Positions 46,667 through 54,770 of a stretch of 64,000 bases of DNA are shown here, one piece after another. The notes below the pieces were generated by a model that saw only the letters and a program-made list of their open reading frames with translations, did not search any database and had not been told where the DNA came from. The stretch is from Corynebacterium suedekumii. Its GTDB lineage: Bacteria > Actinomycetota > Actinomycetes > Mycobacteriales > Mycobacteriaceae. Where the stretch lies: assembly GCF_030252185.1 (NCBI RefSeq), contig NZ_CP126970.1, positions 1,178,001 through 1,242,000 on the forward strand. The letters run 5' to 3'. A program made the position numbers and the translations under genes. Position 1 is the first letter of the stretch, and each line of letters starts with the position of its first letter.

Positions 46667-48010
46667 ATGACTCGACTCTTCGGAACTGACGGTGTTCGCG
46701 GCCTGGCGAACAAGGACCTCACCGTCTCCATGGCCCTCAAGCTCGGTGCGGCCGCCGCCCGGGTGCTCACCGCCGACCGGAAATCCTCCGACCTGCGCCC
46801 CATCGCCATCGTCGGCCGTGACCCCCGGGTCTCCGGCGAGATGCTGGCGGCCGCCCTGTCCGCCGGCATGGCCTCCTGCGGTGTCGACGTCCTCCGCGTC
46901 GGCGTCATCCCCACCCCGGGTGTCGCGTTCCTCACCGACGACTACGGTGCCGACATGGGTGTGATGATCTCCGCCTCGCACAACCCGATGCCGGACAACG
47001 GCATCAAGTTCTTCTCCTCCGGTGGCCGCAAACTCCCCGACACCGTCGAGGACGAGATCGAGGCCGCCATGAACGATCTCCCGGAGACCGGCCCGACCGG
47101 CACCGGCGTCGGCCGCGTCATCGAGGAGGCCCCGGACGCCCAGGACCGCTACCTCGCCCACCTCCGGGAGGCCACACCCACCGACCTGACCGGCATCAAG
47201 GTCGTCGTCGACTGCGCCAACGGCGCCGCCTCCGAGGTTGCCCCGCTGGCGTATGAGGCCGCCGGTGCGGAGGTCATCGCCATCCACAACCGCCCGAACG
47301 CGCTCAACATCAACGACAACTGCGGTTCCACCCATATCGAGCAGGTGCAGAAGGCCGTCATCGAGCACGGCGCCGACCTGGGCCTGGCCCATGACGGCGA
47401 CGCCGACCGCTGCCTGGCCGTCGACGCCGCCGGCAACGTCGTCGACGGTGACCAGATCATGGCCATCCTCGCGGTGGGCATGAAGGAGAAGTCGGAGCTG
47501 CGGAAGAACACCCTCGTGGCCACCGTCATGAGCAACCTGGGTCTGCGGATCGCCATGGAGGAGCAGGGCATCACCATGCTCGAGACCAAGGTCGGCGACC
47601 GCTACGTCCTCGAGGAGCTCAACGCCGGCGGCTTCAGCCTCGGCGGCGAGCAGTCCGGCCACATCGTCCTGCCCGACCACTGCACCACCGGTGACGGCAC
47701 CCTCACCGGTCTCAAGCTCATGTCCCGCATGGCCGAGACCGGCAGCTCCCTGGCCGAGCTCGCCGGCGTGATGACGGTCCTGCCGCAGGTGCTCATCAAC
47801 GTCCCCGTCGAGGACAAGAACGCCATCATGGGCGACGAGCGCGTCAACGCCGCCATCCGCGAGGCCGAGGAGGAACTCGGCTCCACCGGTCGCGTCCTGC
47901 TCCGTGCCTCCGGCACCGAGGCCCTGTTCCGTGTCATGGTCGAGGCCGCTGAGAGTGAGCAGGCACGCAAGGTCGCCGGCCGGCTCGCCGCCGTCGTGGC
48001 CTCCATCTGA
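46667..48010 (+). CDS. glmM: Phosphoglucosamine mutase
   Basis: Converts glucosamine-6-phosphate to glucosamine-1-phosphate for UDP-GlcNAc and peptidoglycan. The 447-residue product begins [20 protein letters not shown] and has the phosphoserine loop ISASHNP (Ser102), the metal loop DGDADR and the sugar loop GGEQSGH. The C-terminal phosphate loop is [17 protein letters not shown] 46667 is chosen by homology and the -10 box. glmS, the preceding step, lies 4.8 kb downstream. Confidence 0.96.
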   Translation: MTRLFGTDGVRGLANKDLTVSMALKLGAAAARVLTADRKSSDLRPIAIVGRDPRVSGEMLAAALSAGMASCGVDVLRVGVIPTPGVAFLTDDYGADMGVMISASHNPMPDNGIKFFSSGGRKLPDTVEDEIEAAMNDLPETGPTGTGVGRVIEEAPDAQDRYLAHLREATPTDLTGIKVVVDCANGAASEVAPLAYEAAGAEVIAIHNRPNALNINDNCGSTHIEQVQKAVIEHGADLGLAHDGDADRCLAVDAAGNVVDGDQIMAILAVGMKEKSELRKNTLVATVMSNLGLRIAMEEQGITMLETKVGDRYVLEELNAGGFSLGGEQSGHIVLPDHCTTGDGTLTGLKLMSRMAETGSSLAELAGVMTVLPQVLINVPVEDKNAIMGDERVNAAIREAEEELGSTGRVLLRASGTEALFRVMVEAAESEQARKVAGRLAAVVASI

Positions 48011-48030
48011 CGATAAATTTTCCGGTTTCC

Positions 48031-48062
48031 GGGAACCTTTGGCCCCCTCGGGCAGTCCAACA
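48031..48062 (+). promoter_or_regulatory. ECF-sigma-type promoter matching that of esxU
   Basis: GGGAACCT (48031-48038), a 16-base spacer and GTCCAACA (48055-48062) repeat exactly the boxes and spacing found before esxU. It starts the operon at 48102. Confidence 0.7.
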
Positions 48063-48101
48063 CTGGTGTAGACCAGTTGCGACTTCACGAGGGGGATTGT
48101 C

Positions 48102-48401
48102 ATGTCCGGGATCAGACTGGACCATCGGGCGGCGAAGGCGGCACTGCGACGCCTCATGGCGGAGGGGGAGGACCACCACCGTCGTCACACCGCGACCACG
48201 CCGGCGCTACCCGCCACCGCCGCGGGTCGCGCGTTCGTCGACCGGGGAGCGGCCATCGCCGACGCCCTGCGCCGGGTGCACGAGCACGGCGCCCGGAGTA
48301 TCGACGCCCTGCGGGCCACCGCGGACGCCGCAGCGGAGCAGGTGGACGTCTTCCGCGACGTCGATAAGCGCAACGCCGACGACCTGGCGGGACGCTCATG
48401 A
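48102..48401 (+). CDS. Small helical protein of unknown function (Rv3440c position)
   Basis: A 99-residue protein, mostly alpha-helical and charged (LDHRAAKAALRRLMAEGEDH; DALRATADAAAEQVDVFRDV). No WXG motif, but its size and its Ala-rich helices resemble type VII substrate-like proteins. GAGGGGGA (48089-48096) precedes the ATG. It lies downstream of glmM, as does the similar-sized Rv3440c in M. tuberculosis. The ECF-type promoter shared with esxU makes an ESX-4 connection likely; this is inference. The next gene overlaps by four bases (ATGA). Confidence 0.7.
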   Translation: MSGIRLDHRAAKAALRRLMAEGEDHHRRHTATTPALPATAAGRAFVDRGAAIADALRRVHEHGARSIDALRATADAAAEQVDVFRDVDKRNADDLAGRS

Positions 48402-49150
48402 CCGCGGCAGGCTACGGCGCAGCCGTGGACATGCTCCGCACCGCCTCCCGCGGCACCTACCGCGGGCCGGCGATCCCCGTACCCAAACTTATCGACGCCC
48501 TCCGCACCACCGAGGGCCTCAACCCCGACGACCTGGTCACCCACACCCGCGCCGCCGCCGGACCTGCCGCCGGGGCCTGGCTCGGCCCCCTGATCCAGGG
48601 GCTGCTCACACTGCTCGCCGAAATCGCCCTCGCCGAACTCCTCCGCCGCCTGGTCGACCGGGCCCAGGACTGGTGGGACAACCGGGACGCCGCCAGGAAA
48701 CTCGAGGACTCGGCAGAAGACGCCGGCAACGCACTCAAGGGCATCGAGGACGTCGCCGACACCGCACTCACCGAGATCACCGACGCCCTCACCGCCGTGA
48801 TCACCCACCTCTGCGCCTTCCTCTCCCGCATCGACCCCGCCGCCCACCCCGGCATGTTCCAGGAATGCGTCGGAGCCGGCTCCGACCTCATCGACTCCGC
48901 CGGTGACGCACTGCTCCAGACCTGCGCCGACCGCGACGAAGCCGTCGCCGGCTGCCTCGACGAGTTCCTCGCCCGCTGCGAGGCGGTCTGTGAACAACCC
49001 GTCGCCGTCCCACAGAAGGACGTGGCCCGATGCGACAAACCACCAGCCGCACCGGTGCCGGCCCCGGAGAGCCCCGTGCCCCCGGTCGCGCCTGGCGTTC
49101 CGGTGTCTCCGGTTGCCCCGGTTGCCCCGGGTTTTCGGGTGAGGCGGTGA
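48398..49150 (+). CDS. Ala/Pro-rich protein, first part (probably one gene with the next)
   Basis: A 250-residue reading frame. It has a helical N-terminal two-thirds with a hydrophobic stretch (WLGPLIQGLLTLLAEIALAE, about residues 60-80) and a cysteine-rich segment (about residues 165-210). A Pro/Ala/Val-repeat tail (PVPPVAPGVPVSPVAPVAPG) follows. The tail continues naturally into the following frame if one T is added to TTTT at 49132-49135 (APGFSGEAVTAPQ). The joined protein of about 484 residues would match the size and composition of the Ala/Pro-rich Rv3439c. Alternatively the two are separate genes coupled by GTGA. Confidence 0.65.
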   Translation: MTAAGYGAAVDMLRTASRGTYRGPAIPVPKLIDALRTTEGLNPDDLVTHTRAAAGPAAGAWLGPLIQGLLTLLAEIALAELLRRLVDRAQDWWDNRDAARKLEDSAEDAGNALKGIEDVADTALTEITDALTAVITHLCAFLSRIDPAAHPGMFQECVGAGSDLIDSAGDALLQTCADRDEAVAGCLDEFLARCEAVCEQPVAVPQKDVARCDKPPAAPVPAPESPVPPVAPGVPVSPVAPVAPGFRVRR

Positions 49151-49848
49151 CCGCGCCGCAGTCCTCCGGTGCTCCGACCCCGGCTCCGGCTCCGCCAACG
49201 TCGGCAGGCGGGTCTGCGCCGGTGGCGCCGGTGGCGCAGGAACAAACGACAACACCGCAGGCCACGGCGCCGGCCGTTCCCGAGACCCGGGCCGACGACC
49301 ACCCGCCGACCACTCCCACCGAATCCGTGCCGGAGACCGCCCCGGACGGGGACGCGCCCGAGGACCTGCCGACCTCCCCACAGACCGTCACCCCGGGACC
49401 CGTGGACGAGACCACACCGGCAGCCGGAAACTGCGCCGACGTGCTCGGTGCCGCAGGCCTGGGAGTGGCGGCCCTCGGCCTGGCGCTGCTCATCAGCCTG
49501 CTGGAGGAGTGCCTGCCGGAGCTGGCAGGGGCGGACTTGGTTCCCGATGTCGTTCCGGAACCCGCTGAGGCAGCAGAACCGCTGATGGAACCGGCTGCGG
49601 AGTCCGGGATCGAACCTGAAACGGAATCGGCCCTCGCCGAGGTACCGGAACCGACACCACCGCCCAAGCAGACCGCGCCGGAGCCACCGGCGCCCCCGGC
49701 TGACCTCACCGACGTCCCCGAACCGCCACCGCCACCCAAGCAGGAGATCCCCACACCGCCAGCGGCGGACATGCCCGCCCCAGCCCCCGACAACACTTCC
49801 ACCCCGGCACCGGTGCCGGGCGGCGCACGAAAGGCAGGTGAATGGTGA
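49147..49848 (+). CDS. Ala/Pro-rich membrane protein, second part
   Basis: From GTG 49147 this frame gives 233 residues: a Pro/Thr/Ala-rich stretch, one membrane helix (VLGAAGLGVAALGLALLISL, about residues 100-119), and a Pro/Glu-rich tail with two PPPKQ repeats. It is probably the C-terminal half of the preceding gene, separated by a lost T; as it stands it overlaps the first part by four bases. A surface-exposed stalk anchored near its middle is the plain reading. Function unknown. Confidence 0.6.
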   Translation: MTAPQSSGAPTPAPAPPTSAGGSAPVAPVAQEQTTTPQATAPAVPETRADDHPPTTPTESVPETAPDGDAPEDLPTSPQTVTPGPVDETTPAAGNCADVLGAAGLGVAALGLALLISLLEECLPELAGADLVPDVVPEPAEAAEPLMEPAAESGIEPETESALAEVPEPTPPPKQTAPEPPAPPADLTDVPEPPPPPKQEIPTPPAADMPAPAPDNTSTPAPVPGGARKAGEW

Positions 49849-50072
49849 TGGAGTTCGAGGAGTTCTCCCGCCAGTTCCGCGCTCGGACCACCCAGCGGAT
49901 GATCGAGTTCGAGAAGGCGCTCGCCAAGGCTCAGGAGCGGGTGGAGAAGTCCACGGCAGCGCCGACGCCGCGGACCCGTTCTACCACGCCCGCGCAGGCC
50001 CCCGGGGGACACACGCCGGCCCTTCGACCGGGTGCACGGGGTCAGGTGCAAGGAGTGCTGCGGAGGAACTGA
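49842..50072 (+). CDS. Small helical protein at the end of the 48.1 kb operon
   Basis: A 76-residue hydrophilic protein (MVMEFEEFSRQFRARTTQRM) with one predicted long helix and a Thr/Pro-rich basic tail. I do not recognise it. The start could be ATG 49842, GTG 49845 or ATG 49848, the last overlapping the previous stop as TGATG. Tight spacing makes it part of the operon that begins at 48102. Confidence 0.55.
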   Translation: MVMEFEEFSRQFRARTTQRMIEFEKALAKAQERVEKSTAAPTPRTRSTTPAQAPGGHTPALRPGARGQVQGVLRRN

Positions 50073-50120
50073 CGGGGTCCTCACCGGTCCTCGAGAGGGT
50101 CTCACTATAAACGGGGGTAA

Positions 50121-50189
50121 TAGAACGTCTATTCTAGCAATAGGGGTTGACGGTGCCGTTCGTGGCGGTAGACTCGAACATGTAAGCGA
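50121..50189 (+). promoter_or_regulatory. Promoter of the HNH gene with LexA-like half site
   Basis: TTGACG (50147-50152), a 16-base spacer and TAGACT (50169-50174) form a good promoter. TCGAACATGT (50174-50183) overlaps its downstream edge and matches the left half of the actinobacterial LexA box (TCGAAC-N4-GTTCGA); the right half keeps only CGA. An inverted repeat TAGAA-N6-TTCTA lies at 50121-50136. Confidence 0.45.
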
Positions 50190-50220
50190 CAGGGGAATCG
50201 TTGAAGAATCGGGGGTGACA

Positions 50221-51744
50221 ATGGTGTCACGGCAGATCACACAACTGGTCGACCAGATCGAGGTCGCCATGACCACCCTGGCTGATCTCATGGCCGAACC
50301 CGATCATGTTGACTTCCACTCGGTGCGGGCTGATTTCATCCGCCTGGAAAAGACCATGAACGCCAAAGCCTACCTCGACGCCTCGTTTGCCTGGCTGGTA
50401 GAACGCTCCGACGCCGGCCGCCTGGTCGGTTCCAGTCGGCCCATCGACTTCCTCATCACAGCACTCGGGTTGTCCTGGCAGGAAGCAGTCGACCGGGTCG
50501 GACGCGGTGAGGGACTGTTCACCACACCGGCCGTTGCACCCATGCCCACCCCGGAACCTGAGGCAGGGGAATCCGCCGAGGAGACACAGAAACGCGAGCA
50601 CAAGCTTCGGGAGGAAGAAGCCCGCCGCCAGCAGGAAGACGAGGATGCCCAGAAACAGGCCCGGGACCAGGCCCGCAAGGTCGCCGCAGAGAAACAGAAG
50701 ATCATCCGGCAGGAACTCCGCACCCTCAACGAGCATTCCTCCCCCAGTCGTGCTGTGCTGCAGGCAGAAGCATTGAAGGAGGCAGGCCACCGCTCCCCGG
50801 AGGATCTGCGGGTCTGGCTGCGCCGGAAGGTGACCAACGCCAATGCCGTTGGACGCCAACCCGACGGGAGAAAGGACCGGCTGGCCGGGCACAAGAAACG
50901 CGCCCTGCGTCTGGGTAAGCAGGACACCGACGGCAACGTGAGTATCTCCGGGTCCCTGCCAGCGGATGTCGCTGCGATGCTCACCGCCGCCCTGGCACCG
51001 GGACTACGCCCCGGAGCGAACACAGAAGTGCCAGACGACAAGGACAAGCGCAGCCGGGCCCAACGCGCCGTCGACCAGCTCAGTGTGCTGCTGTCACGTC
51101 TGCTGTCGGACGAGTCACCGAAGTCCCGTCAGGGGGTTGGTTCGGTGGTGGTCAGCATGACCACAAAAGATGTCGAGGAGATGACCGCAGACAGCCGGTT
51201 CCTGTCGAATACCGGGCATCTGCTCTCGGCGTTGGACATCCTCACCCTCGGTGCTGCTGCCTTTGACCTTGGTGTGCTGCATGACGAGCAGGGTCAGCCG
51301 TTGGCCCTGGGTCGGACGAAACGCACGGCAACCCTGTATCAGCGACTCGCTCTGTTTGCCTATGAGGGGTTGTGTGCCTGCGGTACCTGTGACGGGGCGA
51401 TGATTCATGCCCATGTGCACCACATAATGCCGTGGGCCCGGGGTGGGGTGACGGATCTGGAGTACCTCACCCTGGAGTGCCCACCCCATCATGCGGATAA
51501 CAATGACAACCAGGATGGGGCCGGTGGGATGGGGCATATGGTGCGGGACCCGGAAACGGGACGGGCGGGGTGGCAGCCACCGGATGGTGGGCCGATCCAG
51601 TTCAACGACACCGAACTACAGGAATATTCTGCGGGGGCGAAGATCAGGGCGAGATCGAAACCGCCTGGCCCCACCGTGTCCCCACCCGCCGACAACCCGA
51701 AACCCGGCCCCACGGGCCTGTTCGACCTGCCCACCGGCGGATGA
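50221..51744 (+). CDS. 13E12/DUF222-family HNH endonuclease-like protein
   Basis: A 507-residue protein of the family repeated in actinobacterial genomes (REP13E12). It has an N-terminal DUF222 region, a Glu/Gln/Lys-rich coiled coil (about residues 124-165), and a C-terminal HNH domain. The HNH domain shows GLCACGTC, then HVHHIMPWARGG (about residues 398-409), then LECPPHH. Members are often scattered and mobile; no terminal repeats were seen. Base composition looks slightly less GC-rich than its neighbours. A cruciform terminator follows. The upstream LexA-like site agrees with DNA-damage induction known for some mycobacterial members. Confidence 0.85.
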   Translation: MVSRQITQLVDQIEVAMTTLADLMAEPDHVDFHSVRADFIRLEKTMNAKAYLDASFAWLVERSDAGRLVGSSRPIDFLITALGLSWQEAVDRVGRGEGLFTTPAVAPMPTPEPEAGESAEETQKREHKLREEEARRQQEDEDAQKQARDQARKVAAEKQKIIRQELRTLNEHSSPSRAVLQAEALKEAGHRSPEDLRVWLRRKVTNANAVGRQPDGRKDRLAGHKKRALRLGKQDTDGNVSISGSLPADVAAMLTAALAPGLRPGANTEVPDDKDKRSRAQRAVDQLSVLLSRLLSDESPKSRQGVGSVVVSMTTKDVEEMTADSRFLSNTGHLLSALDILTLGAAAFDLGVLHDEQGQPLALGRTKRTATLYQRLALFAYEGLCACGTCDGAMIHAHVHHIMPWARGGVTDLEYLTLECPPHHADNNDNQDGAGGMGHMVRDPETGRAGWQPPDGGPIQFNDTELQEYSAGAKIRARSKPPGPTVSPPADNPKPGPTGLFDLPTGG

Positions 51745-51767
51745 CCGGATGAGGCGGGGAACAAAGA

Positions 51768-51809
51768 GACGACGCACAGTACGGGTATCAACCCCTGCGG
51801 TGCGTCGTC
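51768..51809. terminator. Bidirectional cruciform terminator
   Basis: GACGACGCAC (51768-51777) pairs with GTGCGTCGTC (51800-51809), with a GGGT/ACCC inner stem. It lies between the convergent HNH and hydrolase-fold genes. Confidence 0.75.
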
Positions 51810-51826
51810 AGTGTGGGAGAAAGCGG

Positions 51827-52681
51827 CTACTTCTCCAGCTCGCTGAGCTTCGTGCTGCCTTCAGCCCCGGCTTTCTTGGCCAGGTCGCGGCCGGCGAAGG
51901 ATTCGACGTTCTTGCCCTCGGCGAGCTTGGCGGAGAAGGCGGAGTACTTGCGCTGGTCATCCAGCTGGTGGAGCAGGAAACCGGTGAGCAGGCCGCGGGC
52001 GACCTCGGTGCCGGAGGCCTGCGAGAATCCTTGACCGATGGCGAGACGGAAGAGAGTGTCCTCGGTGAAGCCGACCTGGTTACCGTTGTCGACCTCGCGG
52101 TAGGCACAGGGGCCACCCCAGTTGTAGGCGACCTTGGCTGGGTTGCCGGTATCGAAGAGATCGTGCTTGCCGGCACCGATGACCAGTCCCGGGGCGGTGA
52201 CCGAGCGGGCGGCCTCATAGGCCGGCGGGGCGGTGACCGCGGGGTAGAGCGCACCGACAGCGCGGACCATGGAGTTGTTTGCGGCGGTGAGCACCGCGGC
52301 GCCGGCGCCCATGCCGTGGCCGGCGATGCCGAGCTTGCCGGGGGAGACGGTGACATTGCCGTTGCCGAGCTTCACACCAGCGGCGATCTGCAGGGCGGTC
52401 TCCAGGTCAGCGGCGAAACCGCGGTGGTCGGGGACCAGGCCGGTTTCAGTGTCGGGGGCGGTGACAACGATGCCCCAGCTGGCGAGATGGCGCAGCGTGC
52501 CGTGGTAGACCTTGATCGACTTGGTCCAGTCGTGTCCGAACGCGATCGCCGGGACGCCGTTGCCCTCGGCGGGGGCGTAGACCTTGCCCGGGAGGCCGGC
52601 GTAACTGAGATCGCCGACGAGCACGCGGTGCGGTCCGCGCTTGGACAGTTGGGCCAGGTGCTTCTTCAGATTCTCAGACAC
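51827..52681 (-). CDS. Alpha/beta-hydrolase-fold protein lacking the nucleophile
   Basis: A 284-residue cytoplasmic protein with the dienelactone/PAF-acetylhydrolase-like fold. The strand-turn-helix that normally carries the nucleophile reads GIAGHGMGAGAAV, so Gly123 stands where Ser or Cys is expected in GHSMG. An acid (AGKHDLFD) and oxyanion region (AFGHDW) are otherwise recognisable. Either it is not an esterase or it has changed function. GTG 52681 is preferred; the frame is open to 52738. Divergent from glmS. Confidence 0.7.
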   Translation of the reverse strand: MSENLKKHLAQLSKRGPHRVLVGDLSYAGLPGKVYAPAEGNGVPAIAFGHDWTKSIKVYHGTLRHLASWGIVVTAPDTETGLVPDHRGFAADLETALQIAAGVKLGNGNVTVSPGKLGIAGHGMGAGAAVLTAANNSMVRAVGALYPAVTAPPAYEAARSVTAPGLVIGAGKHDLFDTGNPAKVAYNWGGPCAYREVDNGNQVGFTEDTLFRLAIGQGFSQASGTEVARGLLTGFLLHQLDDQRKYSAFSAKLAEGKNVESFAGRDLAKKAGAEGSTKLSELEK

Positions 52682-52769
52682 GCCCACCAGGATAGTGGAA
52701 CTTATCGACGTCGCGGAGACGGACGCGGAGACGGACACGGGGGAGGGGCGCGGTGGTGGGGGACAGGTG

Positions 52770-52782
52770 GGCGTCGATACGC
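52770..52782 (-). repeat. 13-base element GCGTATCGACGCC, copy 7 (reverse)
   Basis: Intergenic exact copy in the glmS upstream region, covering where the -35 box would be expected. A relative (CTTATCGACGTC) lies at 52694-52705. Confidence 0.6.
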
Positions 52783-52790
52783 GAATCCAC

Positions 52791-52796
52791 TACAGT
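52791..52796 (+). promoter_or_regulatory. Probable -10 box, leaderless glmS start
   Basis: TACAGT lies seven bases before ATG 52804 and no ribosome binding site is present. A leaderless message leaves no room for a glmS ribozyme leader, which is not seen. Confidence 0.5.
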
Positions 52797-52803
52797 TTTC
52801 GCT

Positions 52804-54681
52804 ATGTGTGGAATCGTTGGATACGTCGGTGAACGACAGGGCCTCAACCTCGCGCTGGATGCGCTGCGACGCATGGAATACCGCGGGTACGACTCGTCCG
52901 GTATCGCCGTCGCCGGAACCGACGCCGAGGGCGGTCGTGTCATCAACATGGTCAAGCGGGCCGGCAAGCTCGCCAACCTGGAGGACAAAATCGCCGAGGT
53001 CGGCGAGGACACCTTGACCGGCACCACCGCGATCGGGCACACCCGCTGGGCCACGCACGGCCGGCCCACGGACGCGAACGCGCACCCGCACATGTCCTTC
53101 GACGGACGTGTCACCATCGTGCACAACGGAATCATCGAGAACTTCGCCCCGCTGCGCGCCGAGCTGGAGGCCGCCGGCATCGAGCTGAAGTCCGAGACCG
53201 ACTCCGAGGTCGCCGCCCACCTGCTGGCGCAGGCCTACAACGACGGCGAGACCGCCGGCGACTTCCGCGCTTCCGCGCTTCACGTGCTGGGCCGTCTCGA
53301 AGGCGCGTTCACCGTGCTGTTCATGCACGCCGACCACCCGGACCAGATCATCGCCGCCCGTCGCTCCACCCCGCTCATCGTCGGCGTGGGCGAGGGCGAG
53401 ATGTTCCTCGGTTCCGACGTCGCCGCGTTCATCGAGTACACGAAGAACGCCGTGGAGCTGGACCAGGACAACGTGGTCGTCATCACCAGGGACGGTTACG
53501 AGGTCCTCAACTTCGACGGCTCCGCCGCCGAGGGCAAGCCCTTCACCATCGACTGGGACCTCGCCGCCGCCGAGAAGGGCGGCTTCGACTCGTTCATGAT
53601 GAAGGAGATCCACGAGCAGCCGGCAGCCGTCCGCGACACCCTCGCCGGCCACTACCAGGACGGGCGTGTCGTCCTCGACGAGCAGAACATCTCTGAGAAC
53701 GACCTCAAGAGCATCAACCAGGTCTTCGTCGTCGCCTGTGGTTCCGCCTACCACTCCGGTCTGCTGGCCAAGTACGCCATTGAGCACTGGGTCCGCATCC
53801 CCGTGCAGATCGAGGTGGCCTCCGAGTTCCGCTACCGCGACCCGGTTCTCGACGAGCGCACCCTCGTCCTGGCCATCTCCCAGTCCGGTGAGACCGCCGA
53901 CACCCTCGAGGCCGTGCGCCACGCCAAGACCCAGGGGGCGAAGGTCCTCGCCGTGTGCAACACCAACGGTTCCCAGATCCCGCGCGAGTCCGACGCTGTC
54001 CTCTACACCCACGCCGGCCCCGAGATCGGCGTCGCCTCCACCAAGGCGTTCCTCGCCCAGGTGGCCGCCAACTACATCGTCGGCCTCGCCCTCGCCCAGG
54101 CCAAGGGCACCAAGTACCCCGACGAGATCGCCGAGATCTGGCAGGCACTCGAGGACATCCCCGGCAAGATCGAGCAGGTCCTCGGCACTAAGGACCAGGT
54201 CCAGGAGATCGCCGACGTCCTCGGTGCCGTCCGCACCATGCTCTTCCTCGGCCGCGGTGTCGGCTTCCCCGTGGCCCTCGAGGGGGCGCTCAAGCTCAAG
54301 GAACTGGCCTACATCCACGCCGAGGGGTTCCCCGCCGGCGAGCTCAAGCACGGCCCCATCGCCCTCATCGAGGACGACCTGCCCGTCGTCGTGGTCGTGC
54401 CCTCCCCGCGTGGCGTCAAGCTGCTGCACTCGAAGATCGTGTCCAACATCCAGGAGATCCGGGCCCGCGGCGCGAAGACCATCGTCATCGCGGAGGAGGG
54501 TGACACCGCCGTCGAGCCCTACGCCAACTGGCTGATCACCATCCCGGAGTCCGCCTCCATCATGCAGCCGCTGCTGGCCACCATTCCGCTGCAGTACCTG
54601 GCCGCGGATATTGCGCGGGCCTGCGGCAACGATGACATCGACAAACCGCGTAACCTGGCGAAGTCCGTGACCGTGGAGTAA
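52804..54681 (+). CDS. glmS: Glutamine-fructose-6-phosphate aminotransferase
   Basis: Makes glucosamine-6-phosphate from fructose-6-phosphate and glutamine, the entry to peptidoglycan and UDP-GlcNAc synthesis. The 625-residue product has the nucleophile Cys2 (MCGIVGYVGERQG), the glutamine-site loop THGRPTDANAHPH and two SIS domains with ACGSAYHSG and SQSGETADT. The C-terminus DKPRNLAKSVTVE is conserved. It fits the genomic neighbourhood of glmM and alr. A hairpin terminator follows. Confidence 0.97.
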   Translation: MCGIVGYVGERQGLNLALDALRRMEYRGYDSSGIAVAGTDAEGGRVINMVKRAGKLANLEDKIAEVGEDTLTGTTAIGHTRWATHGRPTDANAHPHMSFDGRVTIVHNGIIENFAPLRAELEAAGIELKSETDSEVAAHLLAQAYNDGETAGDFRASALHVLGRLEGAFTVLFMHADHPDQIIAARRSTPLIVGVGEGEMFLGSDVAAFIEYTKNAVELDQDNVVVITRDGYEVLNFDGSAAEGKPFTIDWDLAAAEKGGFDSFMMKEIHEQPAAVRDTLAGHYQDGRVVLDEQNISENDLKSINQVFVVACGSAYHSGLLAKYAIEHWVRIPVQIEVASEFRYRDPVLDERTLVLAISQSGETADTLEAVRHAKTQGAKVLAVCNTNGSQIPRESDAVLYTHAGPEIGVASTKAFLAQVAANYIVGLALAQAKGTKYPDEIAEIWQALEDIPGKIEQVLGTKDQVQEIADVLGAVRTMLFLGRGVGFPVALEGALKLKELAYIHAEGFPAGELKHGPIALIEDDLPVVVVVPSPRGVKLLHSKIVSNIQEIRARGAKTIVIAEEGDTAVEPYANWLITIPESASIMQPLLATIPLQYLAADIARACGNDDIDKPRNLAKSVTVE

Positions 54682-54699
54682 CCCGTCCGGGATCGCCGA

Positions 54700-54733
54700 G
54701 ACCCCTTCTCCCGCATGCGCGGGGGAGGGGGTC
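54700..54733 (+). terminator. Hairpin terminator after glmS
   Basis: GACCCC (54700-54705) pairs with GGGGTC (54728-54733) around a CTCCCGC/GCGGGGGAG inner stem. It separates glmS from the convergent ferredoxin reductase gene. Confidence 0.75.
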
Positions 54734-54770
54734 GTGTCGTCGGTGGGCGGTGGCTGTCACCGGGACGGCG

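Noticed and set aside
50221..51744. Insertion sequence around the HNH gene
   Set aside because: No terminal inverted repeats, target-site duplications or transposase motif were seen; the 13E12 family is scattered but not a classical IS.
52682..52803. glmS ribozyme or riboswitch
   Set aside because: The gap is short, the -10 box is seven bases from the start codon, and no ribozyme core is recognisable.
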